64,000 bases of DNA from Uranotaenia lowii (lineage: Eukaryota > Arthropoda > Insecta > Diptera > Culicidae), in the NCBI RefSeq assembly GCF_029784155.1, contig NC_073693.1, positions 229,107,961-229,171,960 of the forward strand. The letters run 5' to 3'. The translations under genes and the position numbers were made by a program. Under the pieces are notes generated by a model. That model did not search any database. It had not been told where the DNA came from and saw only the letters and a program-made list of their open reading frames with translations. Of this stretch, positions 45,249 to 55,631 are shown one piece after another (position 1 is the first letter of the stretch; each line of letters starts with the position of its first letter).

Positions 45249-47583
45249 CCCAGAAAAAAGGGTAATTTGCAACACCTTTTTGTGTTAATGAAAAATATAA
45301 TGAAAACCTATGTCAATCTTTGTGTCCGGGCCAGATTTCATAAGTAAATAAAGCTGTTTATTTTATGTTTCATAAAAAAAAAATTTGGCCGCAAAACATT
45401 ATTTCACCAACAGTGTTGTTATAGAGTATTCTTACCAATTTTATATTCGAAGGCCATATTATTGAACGATTTTTTTTTTGGTTTTTTTTTATGGGAATCC
45501 AAAACTTGAAAAAAATTGTGTAAGAGATATAATATACGTCATCAACAACTTTTAGTTATTTGATATTCAGTAGATTACATTATGAAGATTAAAAAATTGT
45601 ACAAGAGTTGTTGTAAACAAAAGTTGCACCCAACCTCGCTGTTACATGATTTCAGACAATGTAGATTCATACATATAGGTATATTTCCATCAAAAATATA
45701 TTTAATTTTGGGTCAATAACGATGAGCTGCTACCAAAAATTATTCATTAGTAATAGCACATATACCCAACCTCCCCTAAGCGCCCGAAAAACAACCAAGA
45801 AATACTGCTCTAATTACGTTTTTAATACCATCAACAGTGAGCCCATTCCCGAGACTGACGGATTCCTCCAGCCCTCGGGCCACTGACTGGTAAGAATATG
45901 GCTCCGGTGTGCCACCCGGTAGATAAGATTGTGGGAAGATTAAAAAGGATCGTTAAGTTTCGACTTTCGACAACCCCTTCTTGGTCTTCAGGGTTTTTCA
46001 CTCATGGAAAGGGGTTGCGTTATTATTTGGAGGGGGCGTTAAGTGTAACATGTTGCGGTTGTTTTTGTGAGCCATTTAATGAAGTCACTGGCGCGAACAA
46101 GTTGATTGAAGGTTGTACAATTACTTGCGTTTGACAACGCAATTTTGATCCGTCACGTTAATTAGGTTGAACATCGCTAGTCATTGCGTTCTTTTGTTGA
46201 AGGAATCAAGTTAAAGTTTTTTTTAAGAAAATATTTAAGACTGAATAAACTCTCAAAAAAGGCCATCGATATTATATTTCTTAAAAATAAATTGAAAGCC
46301 ATCAAAGGTTAGAAAGCCATCAGGAGCAGACAAAAAGGCTTTAAAAACGGAAAATAGCTCCGGAGTTTTCGAGCTGTGATTAAAATTTATTGCTTTGTCA
46401 TCCAAGCGGTACGCATTCCACCACTCTGAGCATATTTTTGCTAAACATTTAAATCTCGGGCATCATATCGGATGGGGTCTATGGTACCCATTCTCTTCGT
46501 AGCTCTTCATCCGTACCGGTGAAGTGTGCCCGGAATAAGATGCACCAGGCCAGATATGAAAATTGCATTTTGATTGCAACTGACAGTTAAATTGTGCTTC
46601 CTTCCAGAAACCGGGGGCCAACGAAGAGGGATGCCAGTTTTTGCTGCTCTAAGCAGTTGTGGAATGTGCCTTGGAGTCATCAACGAGAATAACGCTGGAA
46701 CTCTTGGTTGGTTGCTAAAGCCAAGTGCTTGCTTCTTCCGGAAGCAGTTCTCTGTCAGAGATGGGAAAAGTGTGGTTCCATGAAGCTGCGAGAACCAAGC
46801 CTGTGGCTCCAGAATTTAACCCGGTATGAGAATTGGCTAATAAAAGGGAAACATATCAACCATCATACTCCAAAAAACTATGTACCGGCCAATTCACGAC
46901 AGTCATTAGAGAAATCTAATTTAAACGCAACTATTCATTTCAGATAAGTGGTTTTGAATAAGAAAAATCCCTTTATAAAAAATACTATGAGCAAAAAAAG
47001 CAACTCTAAATATGGTTCAAAAAGGGTTAATACAATTCGAAGATGGTCAGTTGTAAAATTGTTCCCTTCCGGGCAGCAACAGCATCAGTAAGCAGAATAG
47101 CTTTTTTGTTTAAATTATGCTTATATCGCATGTCATGAAGCATTTTTGTATGGCACAAAGGCTTGAACCGTAATAGGGTCAGAGCGGAATACCATACGAT
47201 GTAAAAAATGAAGGAAAATATTTTCGTCCTTTCTTACACATGGCGCTTTATTTGGAACAATCTTTTTTGGCATGGGCAAAAAAATGCAAGCTGTAGCATG
47301 AGATAAATAAAACTCTTTTTACAAATAGTTTTGATGTTATTGATTTGGCTCTTGATCTGATAAAAATAGAAATATGACTAAGATATTCAGGAGTCTGGAG
47401 GATTCCGGATTGTAGTTAGCGGATATGTTTCTGAAATAGTCCTGAATTGGTTTAGATGGCACCTTTGAAAGCATCGATCTTTCGTACTACCATACTATGC
47501 AGCCAGTTGAAGTTGCAATGGAGAGCGGTGCGAGTGCCTAATCATGATTCTTCAATTAACACGTTCCTGGGAGGCCCCGTCAC

Positions 47584-47848
47584 CCGCTGATTGAAAACTG
47601 CTCAAGTCCGTAGATTTCATATAAATACCGAAAAATATATTGATTTTGGCAAAACAAAACTTGATGATATTTTTTTATGTCGTCAGGTAGAATTTTCATT
47701 TATCCGCAGAATCCCTTGAATTTATTCGATGATCCGTAGGAAATGCTGAAAACCCGTAGATTTCGAGCATCGGTTCGTAGCTCCGTAGTCCGTAGAATTG
47801 CTTAAAAACCGTAGAACTATGGAGAAATCCGTAGATCTGGCAAGGCTG
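47584..47848. mobile_element. 265-bp short element with 8-bp target duplication and repeated CCGTAGA motif
   Basis: CCCGTCAC lies at 47576-47583 and 47849-47856, and the left arm has continuous homologous sequence here without the insert. Inside, (T/C)CCGTAG occurs about seven times. The reverse-complemented right end reads CAGCCTTGCCAGATCTACGG, a hAT-like CAG start, while the left end (CCGCTGATTG) does not match it well. A hAT-type MITE with one worn end is the best reading. Confidence 0.6.
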
Positions 47849-47856
47849 CCCGTCAC

Positions 47857-48143
47857 ATAAAAAACGTGTGACGCTCTCATATTCAAGTAAGCCGCTCAGT
47901 TAAACCACACGTTTCAAATCTAGAAGTTCTCCCTCCTAACTTTTTCGCTCCGAGAAATTTTTGAGCCCGGCTAGTAAAACTACCAAAATGAGCGTGGTAA
48001 CGAATGTTTTGAGTATTTTAAACGCATCGCTTTATCATAATTCTTATGTGTTGCAAATTTTAGATGTTTTGCTATTTTTTCTCATACTTTTTTGCAATAT
48101 ACTTTTCTATCAAAAAACAGGAAAACCTGTCTAGATAAATGTA
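47857..48143. other. Dispersed repeat copy and short spacer
   Basis: 47872-48010 is the copy related to 6350-6520 and to 17240-17345 (reverse). The rest is AT-rich without features. Confidence 0.4.
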
Positions 48144-49810
48144 GAGGAAAGTCAGGTAAGACGGACAGAGCGGGTAAAAATGTTTAGCACGAATCAAATG
48201 ATGGGAATATGTTCGCCTAAGTATATCAACACTTTCGAGAACCTTTGTTTATTTATAGCGAACAAGCTCCCATCATAGTAAACAAAACAAACAAAAACTT
48301 TGAGGATCCATTATCTGATGTAATTTTCTCTCCTCATTGAATAGTTCATAACACGAAAATTTTTCGAAAGTTTCAATCGTTTTCAAAGGTAGAGTTTTTA
48401 TTAGGCTTCTTCCTAGCCATCTGGAGGAAAATCAGGCAATTTCGTCAAAGGGCTTGAACAGCAAACGTTTTGAAAAAAAATTGCTAAGGCGGATAAGACG
48501 GACACCTGAAGGTCGGGTTAAACGGACACATAAGTTTCTCAAGGTATTTTAAATTTTTCATCGGTTTGATCCTCCCCCTACCTAAGGGTCCAGCGCCGAT
48601 TGACCGGCGCATAGGGCTGAGATAAAAGATCTCCACTGCTGGCGATCCGGAGCCAGCGTCTTCACTTGCTGCCAGCCGAGGTTCTCGTCAACTGTGCGGA
48701 TTTCAGCGGCTAGACTTCGCCGCCACGAGCTTTTGGGCCTGCCTCTTCTTCGATGCCCATCTGGATTCCAGTCAAGCGCCTCTCTGCAAATCTCGTTTTC
48801 ATCTCTTCGCAGCGTGTGCCCAATCCATCTCCACTTACGTTCCCGAATCTCGATTTCTAGCGCCTTTTGATGACACCGGCGATGAAGTTCAACGTTTGAG
48901 ATCCAGTTGCCAGGCCACCAAGCGCGGATGATATTCCGCAGGCAGCGATTCACAAAAACTTGCAGTTTTCGCGTCGTCACCGCATATGTGCACCAAGTTT
49001 CACACCCGTACAGCAATACGGATTTGACGTTTGAGTTGAAGATTCGGATCTTAGTTCGTAGAGAGATCTGGCGTGACCGCCAGATGTTTCGGAGACTCGC
49101 AAACGCAAATCGGGCTTTTCTGATCCGGGTCTCGATGTCCTTCTTGGTCCCACCTTCAGGCGTAATCTGGCTACCAAGATACTGGAAGCACTCCACTGTC
49201 TCAACCTGTTGTCCAGCTACCACGAAATTGGAACGATTTTCTGTATTGATTTCCATCGACTTGGTCTTTCCGACATTGATTTTGAGACCTGCTGCCTTGG
49301 AGCTTTCGGTGAGGTCGTCGAGTTTGCTCTTTGCCTTCAAAAGATCTTGGCAAGAGCAATTGTCGGTCGAACAGCACTCACCGTCTCAAACAGGCCATAA
49401 AAACTGTAAAAATAGGATCTCCGGTGAATAAAGCGCCTATTAAATACGGAATTCCGCGACCACACTGATTCGCTTCTGGACTTCGACCAGTTGGTTTCAT
49501 TTTGGTTTGAAAAGGTTTTCAAATACTTAACTCATAAAAATATCTACTTTTACAGCAATTTTCGCGGAAAAATGTACCTTTTCTGAGCAGTGTCCGTTTC
49601 ACCCGACCATTTTTGAAAAGTGTGATTTGCAAGCATGTTCCAGATGGCTATAAAAACAGTCTTGATGGAGGAAATTTACTTATTCCAATGGTTAATACGA
49701 TAGAAAACAACCTAAACTGCCCATCTGCAAGCAAACTGCGATGAAAAAAGCAATATCTGATTTTCTATTGCGAGTCTACCTTAGGGTGTCCGTCTTACCC
49801 GACTTTCCCC
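48144..49810 (+). mobile_element. TA-flanked non-autonomous transposon (copy 1), split by RTE-like copy D
   Basis: The left end is GAGGAAAGTCAGGTAAGACG-GACA and the reverse-complemented right end is GGGGAAAGTCGGGTAAGACG-GACA, with TA on both sides (48142-48143 and 49811-49812). The motif AGACGGACAC / AAACGGACAC recurs inside at 48496, 48519 and (reverse) 49590. A second copy in opposite orientation lies at 52745-53650. Comparing the two shows that the RTE-like fragment at 48573-49330 is a later insertion. No transposase domain was recognised, although short frames are shared. Confidence 0.75.
48573..49330 (-). pseudogene. RTE-like non-LTR retrotransposon, copy D (5'-truncated 3' fragment)
   Basis: This fragment reads on the reverse strand from KSKLDDLTESSKAAGLKINV just past the RT active site, through VECFQYLGSQITPEGG, WRSRQISLRTKIRIFNSNVK, VLLYGCETWC, NRCLRNIIRAWWPGNW, RKWRWIGHTLRRDE and GRPKSSWRRSLAAEIRTVDE, to the stop at 48582. 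The frame is intact over about 250 codons and close to copy A, so the insertion is recent. It includes the join that the GC-rich insert interrupts in copy A and so confirms that insert's limits. The 5' truncation is typical of incomplete reverse transcription. Confidence 0.9.
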
Positions 49811-51063
49811 TACATCTTCAAAGCCAAAATAAAATCTTAAAAGAAATGATAGTTTATGTCGTTTGAGTTGACAGTTTTGATCACTAGCAAAACAATATTA
49901 GAATGTGTGATATTTCTTTGCTAATTTTTACTAATTACTTTCAGCAAATTATGTTTATATTTTCAGCAGTATTCATAATAGGGCAGCGGTCGGCAACCTT
50001 TTGAGACAGAAGAGCCGAAAATTGCAAAACTAAGGAAATTCTCAAGTTTGAATGAGCCGCTTTTTATTTTATCCCTATAACAAATAAAGGTAATCGCTAA
50101 GACACATTGCAACGTGATGTGACCTCAGTTTTATTATCGTTTTTCACATACCAACAGATTTTATATGTTTTATTGGCAAACGGAAGCAATTTTCTTTTTA
50201 TAAATCAATACATTTTACGAGTGTTGCTTAGTAACGTTAATTTTTTTGCCATTTGCCATTGAGACCTGATAAAATTTTAAATTTTGGTGCAATTCTTTTC
50301 TAGCGCTTATTCCTAGATTGAAAAATACACTTACGATGTGTTCTGTTGAAGTATTAGAAAGAATAATTAAAATTTTCATATCGGTTTTATATAAAAATGC
50401 ATTCAACAAGAGGTTTTTAAGCATTAAATAAACAAAAACCAGGTTTTGTCACATTTATTATTTTAAATTCTACAAACAAGCCTAGAGCATTTTTTGTTTT
50501 TGAACCTCCTTTAAAAGCTTGATTGTTATGCCGAAAAAACTTTATCGTTTTAAAAAGATAAATATTTTCGGACCGTAGAATAAACAAACCAACATATTTT
50601 AATTCATAAATGCTTACTTTGCGGATTGAAAAACTTCAGTCAAATTTGACAAAATTTAACAATCGGTCGCAGAATATGATCTGATAGAATGGTTATGTAA
50701 TTTCTTTCATAATTTTTTTATTACGAGCTGTGTCATGAATATTCCGATTCGGCTCTCTAGTTATCATTTTAAGTTTTGTAGAATAAAAAAAAAGGTTTCA
50801 AAAATTAAATTTTTTGATATTTAAAATTTGAGTTGAAATTCTCAGTTTGTTCAAAATCGTAACTCTTTCAAGTTCTTATTCCTGGATTTTAATTCAATCA
50901 TAAAAACAATTTCAAAATCATTGAGTATCAAAGGAATCATGGATTCCGATTGATTCTTTAATCAGAGTTTCAATGAATTCTAATCACAAATTCATATTTT
51001 CAATTTTATTCAATCAGTGATTCATAAACTCATCTATTTGATTTCTTGAAACAAATATTTTAT

Positions 51064-51322
51064 GTTACTTTAATTTATCGGCCTTACCGGTGGAAAGTGA
51101 TGTTCTTTTTAGAAGGGACATCTAAAGATGATGATTTTTAGATGAGGTTAGATGAAATGAAAGATGGTGAAAATGAGCGGGTAAAATTTATTAGAAGCAT
51201 TATCATCACATTCACATATAAAAAAATCAAACCTTCTATTCATCTATAAACAAAAAATCATAATCTTTCATAATTTCATAGTCACTTTTCACCGATAAGG
51301 CCGATAAATTAAAGTAATAAAC
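51064..51322. mobile_element. 259-bp MITE with ~36-bp inverted ends
   Basis: The left end is TTACTTTAATTTATCGGCCT-TACCGGTGGAAAGTGA. The reverse-complemented right end is TTACTTTAATTTATCGGCCT-TATCGGTGAAAAGTGA, with two differences. The interior has a run of GATGA/TAGATGA motifs and no coding sequence. The target duplication is not certain. Confidence 0.75.
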
Positions 51323-51419
51323 ATAAATAATGGTGAAAAATCTCTTCATAAACATTTTATTTTTTTAAAAGAATTCTCAGTTTTCGCCTACAAATTTGTA
51401 ATATTTTTCATTTTAGAAG

Positions 51420-51920
51420 TTTGGAGGCGGTCTGCTTATGTTAACCGATTTTAATCATATTATATTGGTTGTGTGGATAATTTTTTCTAGTTTCTCAATA
51501 TTTCTAACAATCCAATTTCAAGTTTCAACACAATTTCATACATAAAAATTTTTTTTTTTAATTCTTATGATTCTAAACAGATTTGCTGTATTTCAGTGTT
51601 TCTTGGATTTTTTAAATCGTCGAGAATAGATAAATCCGACCGATGATGTAGAATTATGTTGGGGTTTATCGAAAGTTTTGATAGCAATCTCGTTTCTCCC
51701 GGTGCAAAAATAAATCGTATTTATAAAAAAAACCTAACTTGGCGTTGCTTCGCTATATTTCATTTTTCAACGAACCAGTTTTTCAAGCTCATATTGTAGT
51801 TTTTTTCGTTATTTTCACAATTCATAGAAAATACTTAGTCTCTCAGTTCTTATATTTGAGTATTTAAAAATGATCAGTTTGTGCGCTTTTGATCGTATTA
51901 ACCCAACCTTTACAAGGCTA
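51420..51920 (+). repeat. Dispersed repeat, copy 1 (second copy 60840-61370, same orientation)
   Basis: Shared ordered blocks include ATGTTAACCGATTTT, ATATTATATT, ATGTTGGGGT, CTTCGCTATATTTCATTT / CTTAGCTGTATTTCATTT, and TGTGCGCTT...TCGTATT. Identity is about 70% by eye. An AT-rich old repeat of unknown class, probably non-coding. Confidence 0.5.
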
Positions 51921-52744
51921 AGATTCTTTTCTTATGCATATTCTGTTTTTACTTTGAATTTAAGAACAAACCAATTTATAAAATTCTAATAAGATAAGAT
52001 GTAGAAATCAATATCATCTTTTACAACAGTCATTAAATAAAAAAAAAGAATGCAAAAACAGGATAAAGGAACTTAAGTTTATAATCGAAAAAAGAGTATA
52101 GAAGTTGAAAAAGTATTGAAGTTTAAGGAAGAAAATGCACCAAATAGAGTTGATCCTTTGATTAAATGACCAAAAAAATATATAAAATATGATATTCTAA
52201 AAAATTCATTCATGTTATAAATCAGAACGAAAAACTCAATTTTTTTTTGTGAACATTTGATATTTTTTTCAAGGATTTCCAAAGGAAAAAGAGATGGAAT
52301 TCGACATTCGAAAAATTTAAAAACAAAACGCTTTAATTTTAATGCACATAATAATTATTATCAGTATTCAATTCATAGTTAATATCATCATCTGATGTTC
52401 ATATTCATCCGAACACTATTAATTATTTTCCAAAATATTTACAAATATTTTTCACAAAAAACGAATTCTTCTGAAATTGCCTCTTCTTGATTCGATTTCA
52501 AAATGAGCTCTTTGGTGTTGGCAAGCGTGGGGGCTGCTAAAAATAAAAAAAAACTCAGTTGATTTTTATTAGAAAAATCCTTAAGAACTTTATTTGCAAA
52601 TGAATTGTCACTACTAATTTGATGGGTTTTCGTACAAGATTGAGTCGTTTTGATTTTTTAAAATTATAAAAATTAAAAACAATTTGTATTCAATACGTGA
52701 TAAAAAACAGCTATCATCCTTTTCTTAGTATCGTAACTGAAATC

Positions 52745-53650
52745 CTTAGGAGAATAAGCAGAAAATCACTTGTTGAAAATCACCACAAGAGAAAATCAAT
52801 TGGGTTTTTCGTCGCAGTCTTCGTGCAGATGGGCTGTTTAGGATGTTTGCTTTCGTATTAATCATTGGCATTAATAAATTTCCTTCAGCAATACTGTTTT
52901 TATCTAAAACCTGCTAGCGAAACATACTTTTTAAAAATATTCGGATAAAACGGACACTGCGTAGAAAAGGTAGATATTGACGCAAAAACTGCTGTATAAG
53001 TACATGTTTTTGTGAATTGAGCATTTGAAAAAGTTTTTAAACCCAAAATTAAACGCAACCGAGTTCCGAGTCCGCTGGCGAAAAACGTGGTTTTCGGAAT
53101 TCCGTATTTTACAGGCGTTTTTTTTAACAGTTTTTATAGCCTGTTTGAATTTTCTGAATGCTTTTCGACCAAAAATTGTTCTTGTCAAGGTCTTTTGAAG
53201 GCTATTGAAGGAATAAACGAATGAAAATTATGAAATACCTTGCGAAACTTATGTCTCCGTTTTACTCGACCTTGAAGTGTCCGTCTTACCCGACATAGCA
53301 ACTTTTATTTTAAACGTTTTTTGCTCAAGCTTTTGTACCAAAATTTGCAGGTTTTCCTCCAGGTTGTCAATGAGAAGTCTTATCAACATTCCACCTTTGA
53401 AAACGGTTGAAATTTACAAAAATGTTTCCAGTTATGGAATATTTTCTGAGTAGAGAAAATTACATCAATTTGTGCTTCCTCAAAATTTTTGTTTGCTTTG
53501 TTTACTATTATGACACCATGCTTTCTGTAAATCAAAAAAGGATCTCAGGGGTGTTGATACACAAAGGCAAACAAATTTCTTTTATTAGATTTGTGCCAAA
53601 CACTGTCATTTTTTGAAATATTGAAGTGTCCGTTTTACCTGACTGTCCCC
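52745..53650 (-). mobile_element. TA-flanked non-autonomous transposon, copy 2 (reverse orientation, partial)
   Basis: The reverse strand begins GGGGACAGTCAGGTAAAACG-GACAC beside TA at 53651-53652. It then follows copy 1 closely in order: the TATCAACAC block, GTAAACAAA-CAAACAAAAA, TTTTCAAAGGTGGA, GTCGGGTAAGACGGACAC, CCTTCAAAAGA, CAGATGGGC. The distal end has lost a clear terminal repeat. It has no RTE-like insert and so acts as the empty reference for copy 1. Confidence 0.7.
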
Positions 53651-53859
53651 TACATACATACATACAAAAGCAACCCATACTCATAACATTCAATCTATTT
53701 TTATAAATCCGTTTGAAAACAATACTAATCCCAGCTTGATTTAAACTGCTGCGTAAATATCACTTCTTTTTTATCTTTTTCTTTCCAGTACTGTACGTTT
53801 ACAATTTCAATTTAATAGGTTACCAAATGTGTTTTTCTACTTTAATTTCCATTACTTTA

Positions 53860-55610
53860 AAAAAATTGGGAAAACAATTTTTATTTGTTATCATAAACGT
53901 TTTGGTGAGCCATCTCAATCAAATAATAGGTTTGAATATAGCATTTACTGAGAAAATTGTTTTTTGGGTTCGTCGTAACAGTTTGGCATTCAACTTACGT
54001 TATTTTAAAAGGAGTTCTTGTGTTTTCCGGAATAAAAAATTAAAATATTCTACTTGAATCAGTTTGTTTCTTTCACTTCTTTCGATAACATGCATAAAAT
54101 ACCTAAAAATAAGCTTGAGATTTTATTTAAATTTGTAATAATGTTTTGTATGTTAAAAAATGTTAATTTAAACCAAATTCCAAAAAAAAAAGAAGAAGAT
54201 CCAGAAATGCATCCATGTACAAACGTTATGCAAAAAGTAAAAAATTTCAAAGCAAATTTCCAGTTAGAAAAAAGTAACATATTTTTGGTTATTGTAACAT
54301 TTTTTGTCTTATTATTGACACTCTTAGATGTAGCTAAACAATAAAATTCAGACAATAGCAGTTTTTGACTCTTCCGACTTAAAAGGTTGCCGACCTCTGA
54401 TCAAAATTAATTAACAGAATCAAGTACTTAAGCTCAATTATAGCTCAACAAGTTTTTTTTTAATGTTTCCATGCTTTCGAAGATAAAAACTTAATTTTAG
54501 AAAGCAGTTGAGTATTTGATTTTAAATTTTAAAGAAAAAGTGTTATTGTGAAAAGTGATTTTGATAACTTATAACATAACATCCAAACGAGAATTCGCAA
54601 ATTATCTTTTAAAAAGGAATTCCTTGGAAAGATATCAGCATTTCTAAACAAGGCTATTTTGATTATTAAATCTCTTGGAAATGCTGTCTATTTTTACTTA
54701 AACACAAATGCTAGTTTCGTTTCACACCGAAGCCTTTCAGTTGTATTTTCTAGGAAAAAATAGAAACCAAAAATATCCAATTTCACTTTGCGTTTGTTCA
54801 CATAGGAACGATGAATATCATTGGAAATTTGATTTGGATGGCTGCAAAAACGAGTTGATCCATGTATGTATGCATGGAGAAGAGAGAAAAAAAAATCGGT
54901 TCATTCAGCAGCAAACAGCGACTGTGGAAAGCCACGTCAGTCAAATGTTTGCCCCTTCCAAGAAACATAACTGAGGCACCCCACTCGGGCGCGAGTCAGT
55001 CAGTTCGCCTACACATGTGCTGAATGAAATTTTGAAAGCACACATTCACGCAAATCTAACATGTAGAAATAGCTCACGCGAGATATTGTTCCAATTTTCA
55101 CTGAATTCGACGATGTTCGCTGCGGACAATGGATTCGGTCTGGATTGGAATACATTTTGATAAATTAACTTTTTTATTCAAATACCAAGCAAACTATATC
55201 GTTCGTTGGAGGTTGTCAAACAGCTAAAAATCATTCAGAAAAAAATCGAAGTGCATTGATAACTTGTGAAAATGGATATTAAAAGTTTTTGATAACTACT
55301 GTGCGACTGCAGGCAAGTATTCATCATCGAACATGAAAACATTAGTTGGAACAGAAACAAGTAAAGTTCGAAGTTTTTCTCTGAACGTAAGCTTTGAATT
55401 AGAACGTGTCTTAAATTGTATCCAGTTTTATTTACATAATGATTTCATAGAAACAGAAGGTTACAATTACTCAGTAGCGTTTCAAATGAATCAAGTAATG
55501 GTTATAGACCGCAAAATATAAATAATAAATATTTTGATGGAGATATTAAACCTTATAGGACGAACACAGGGAAAACGCATAAATGGTGAATTTGTTGAAA
55601 TGGATATTCA
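53860..55610 (-). repeat. Right arm of the large inverted duplication, outer block (pairs with 9915-11480)
   Basis: Reverse complement of the left outer block, with the conserved tract at 54697-55170 and about 80-90% identity elsewhere. Pairing on the inner side reaches the point where the mariner element sits in the left arm (CAAACCTAT-ATTTGA). It ends outward near 55610 at a 28-bp palindrome. Confidence 0.8.
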
Positions 55611-55631
55611 GCCGAATATTCGGTTGAATAT
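55604..55631. other. 28-bp near-perfect palindrome at the outer edge of the right arm
   Basis: ATATTCAGCCGAATATTCGG followed by TTGAATAT is its own reverse complement except for one base pair. It lies where homology to the left arm fades. Confidence 0.6.

Larger units (their letters stand above)
42272..48020 (-). repeat. Right arm of the large inverted duplication, middle block (pairs with 17225-22442)
   Basis: Reverse complement of the left middle block. It carries RTE-like copy C in place of copy B, the nearly identical 45.78-46.95 kb tract, and an extra 265-bp element at 47584-47848. No host gene was recognised in 45249-47575. Confidence 0.85.
49984..54399. mobile_element. Possible hAT-like element with CAGNGGTCGGCAACC ends, heavily interrupted
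   Basis: The left end is CAGCGGTCGGCAACCTTTTG and the reverse-complemented right end is CAGAGGTCGGCAACCTTTTA; both continue with a GAAGAG block. This fits hAT ends. The flanking 8-mers (TAATAGGG and ATCAAAAT) do not match, so the two ends may come from different copies or be rearranged. The interior is AT-rich, contains a 259-bp MITE and the second TA-flanked element, and shows no transposase. Confidence 0.4.
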
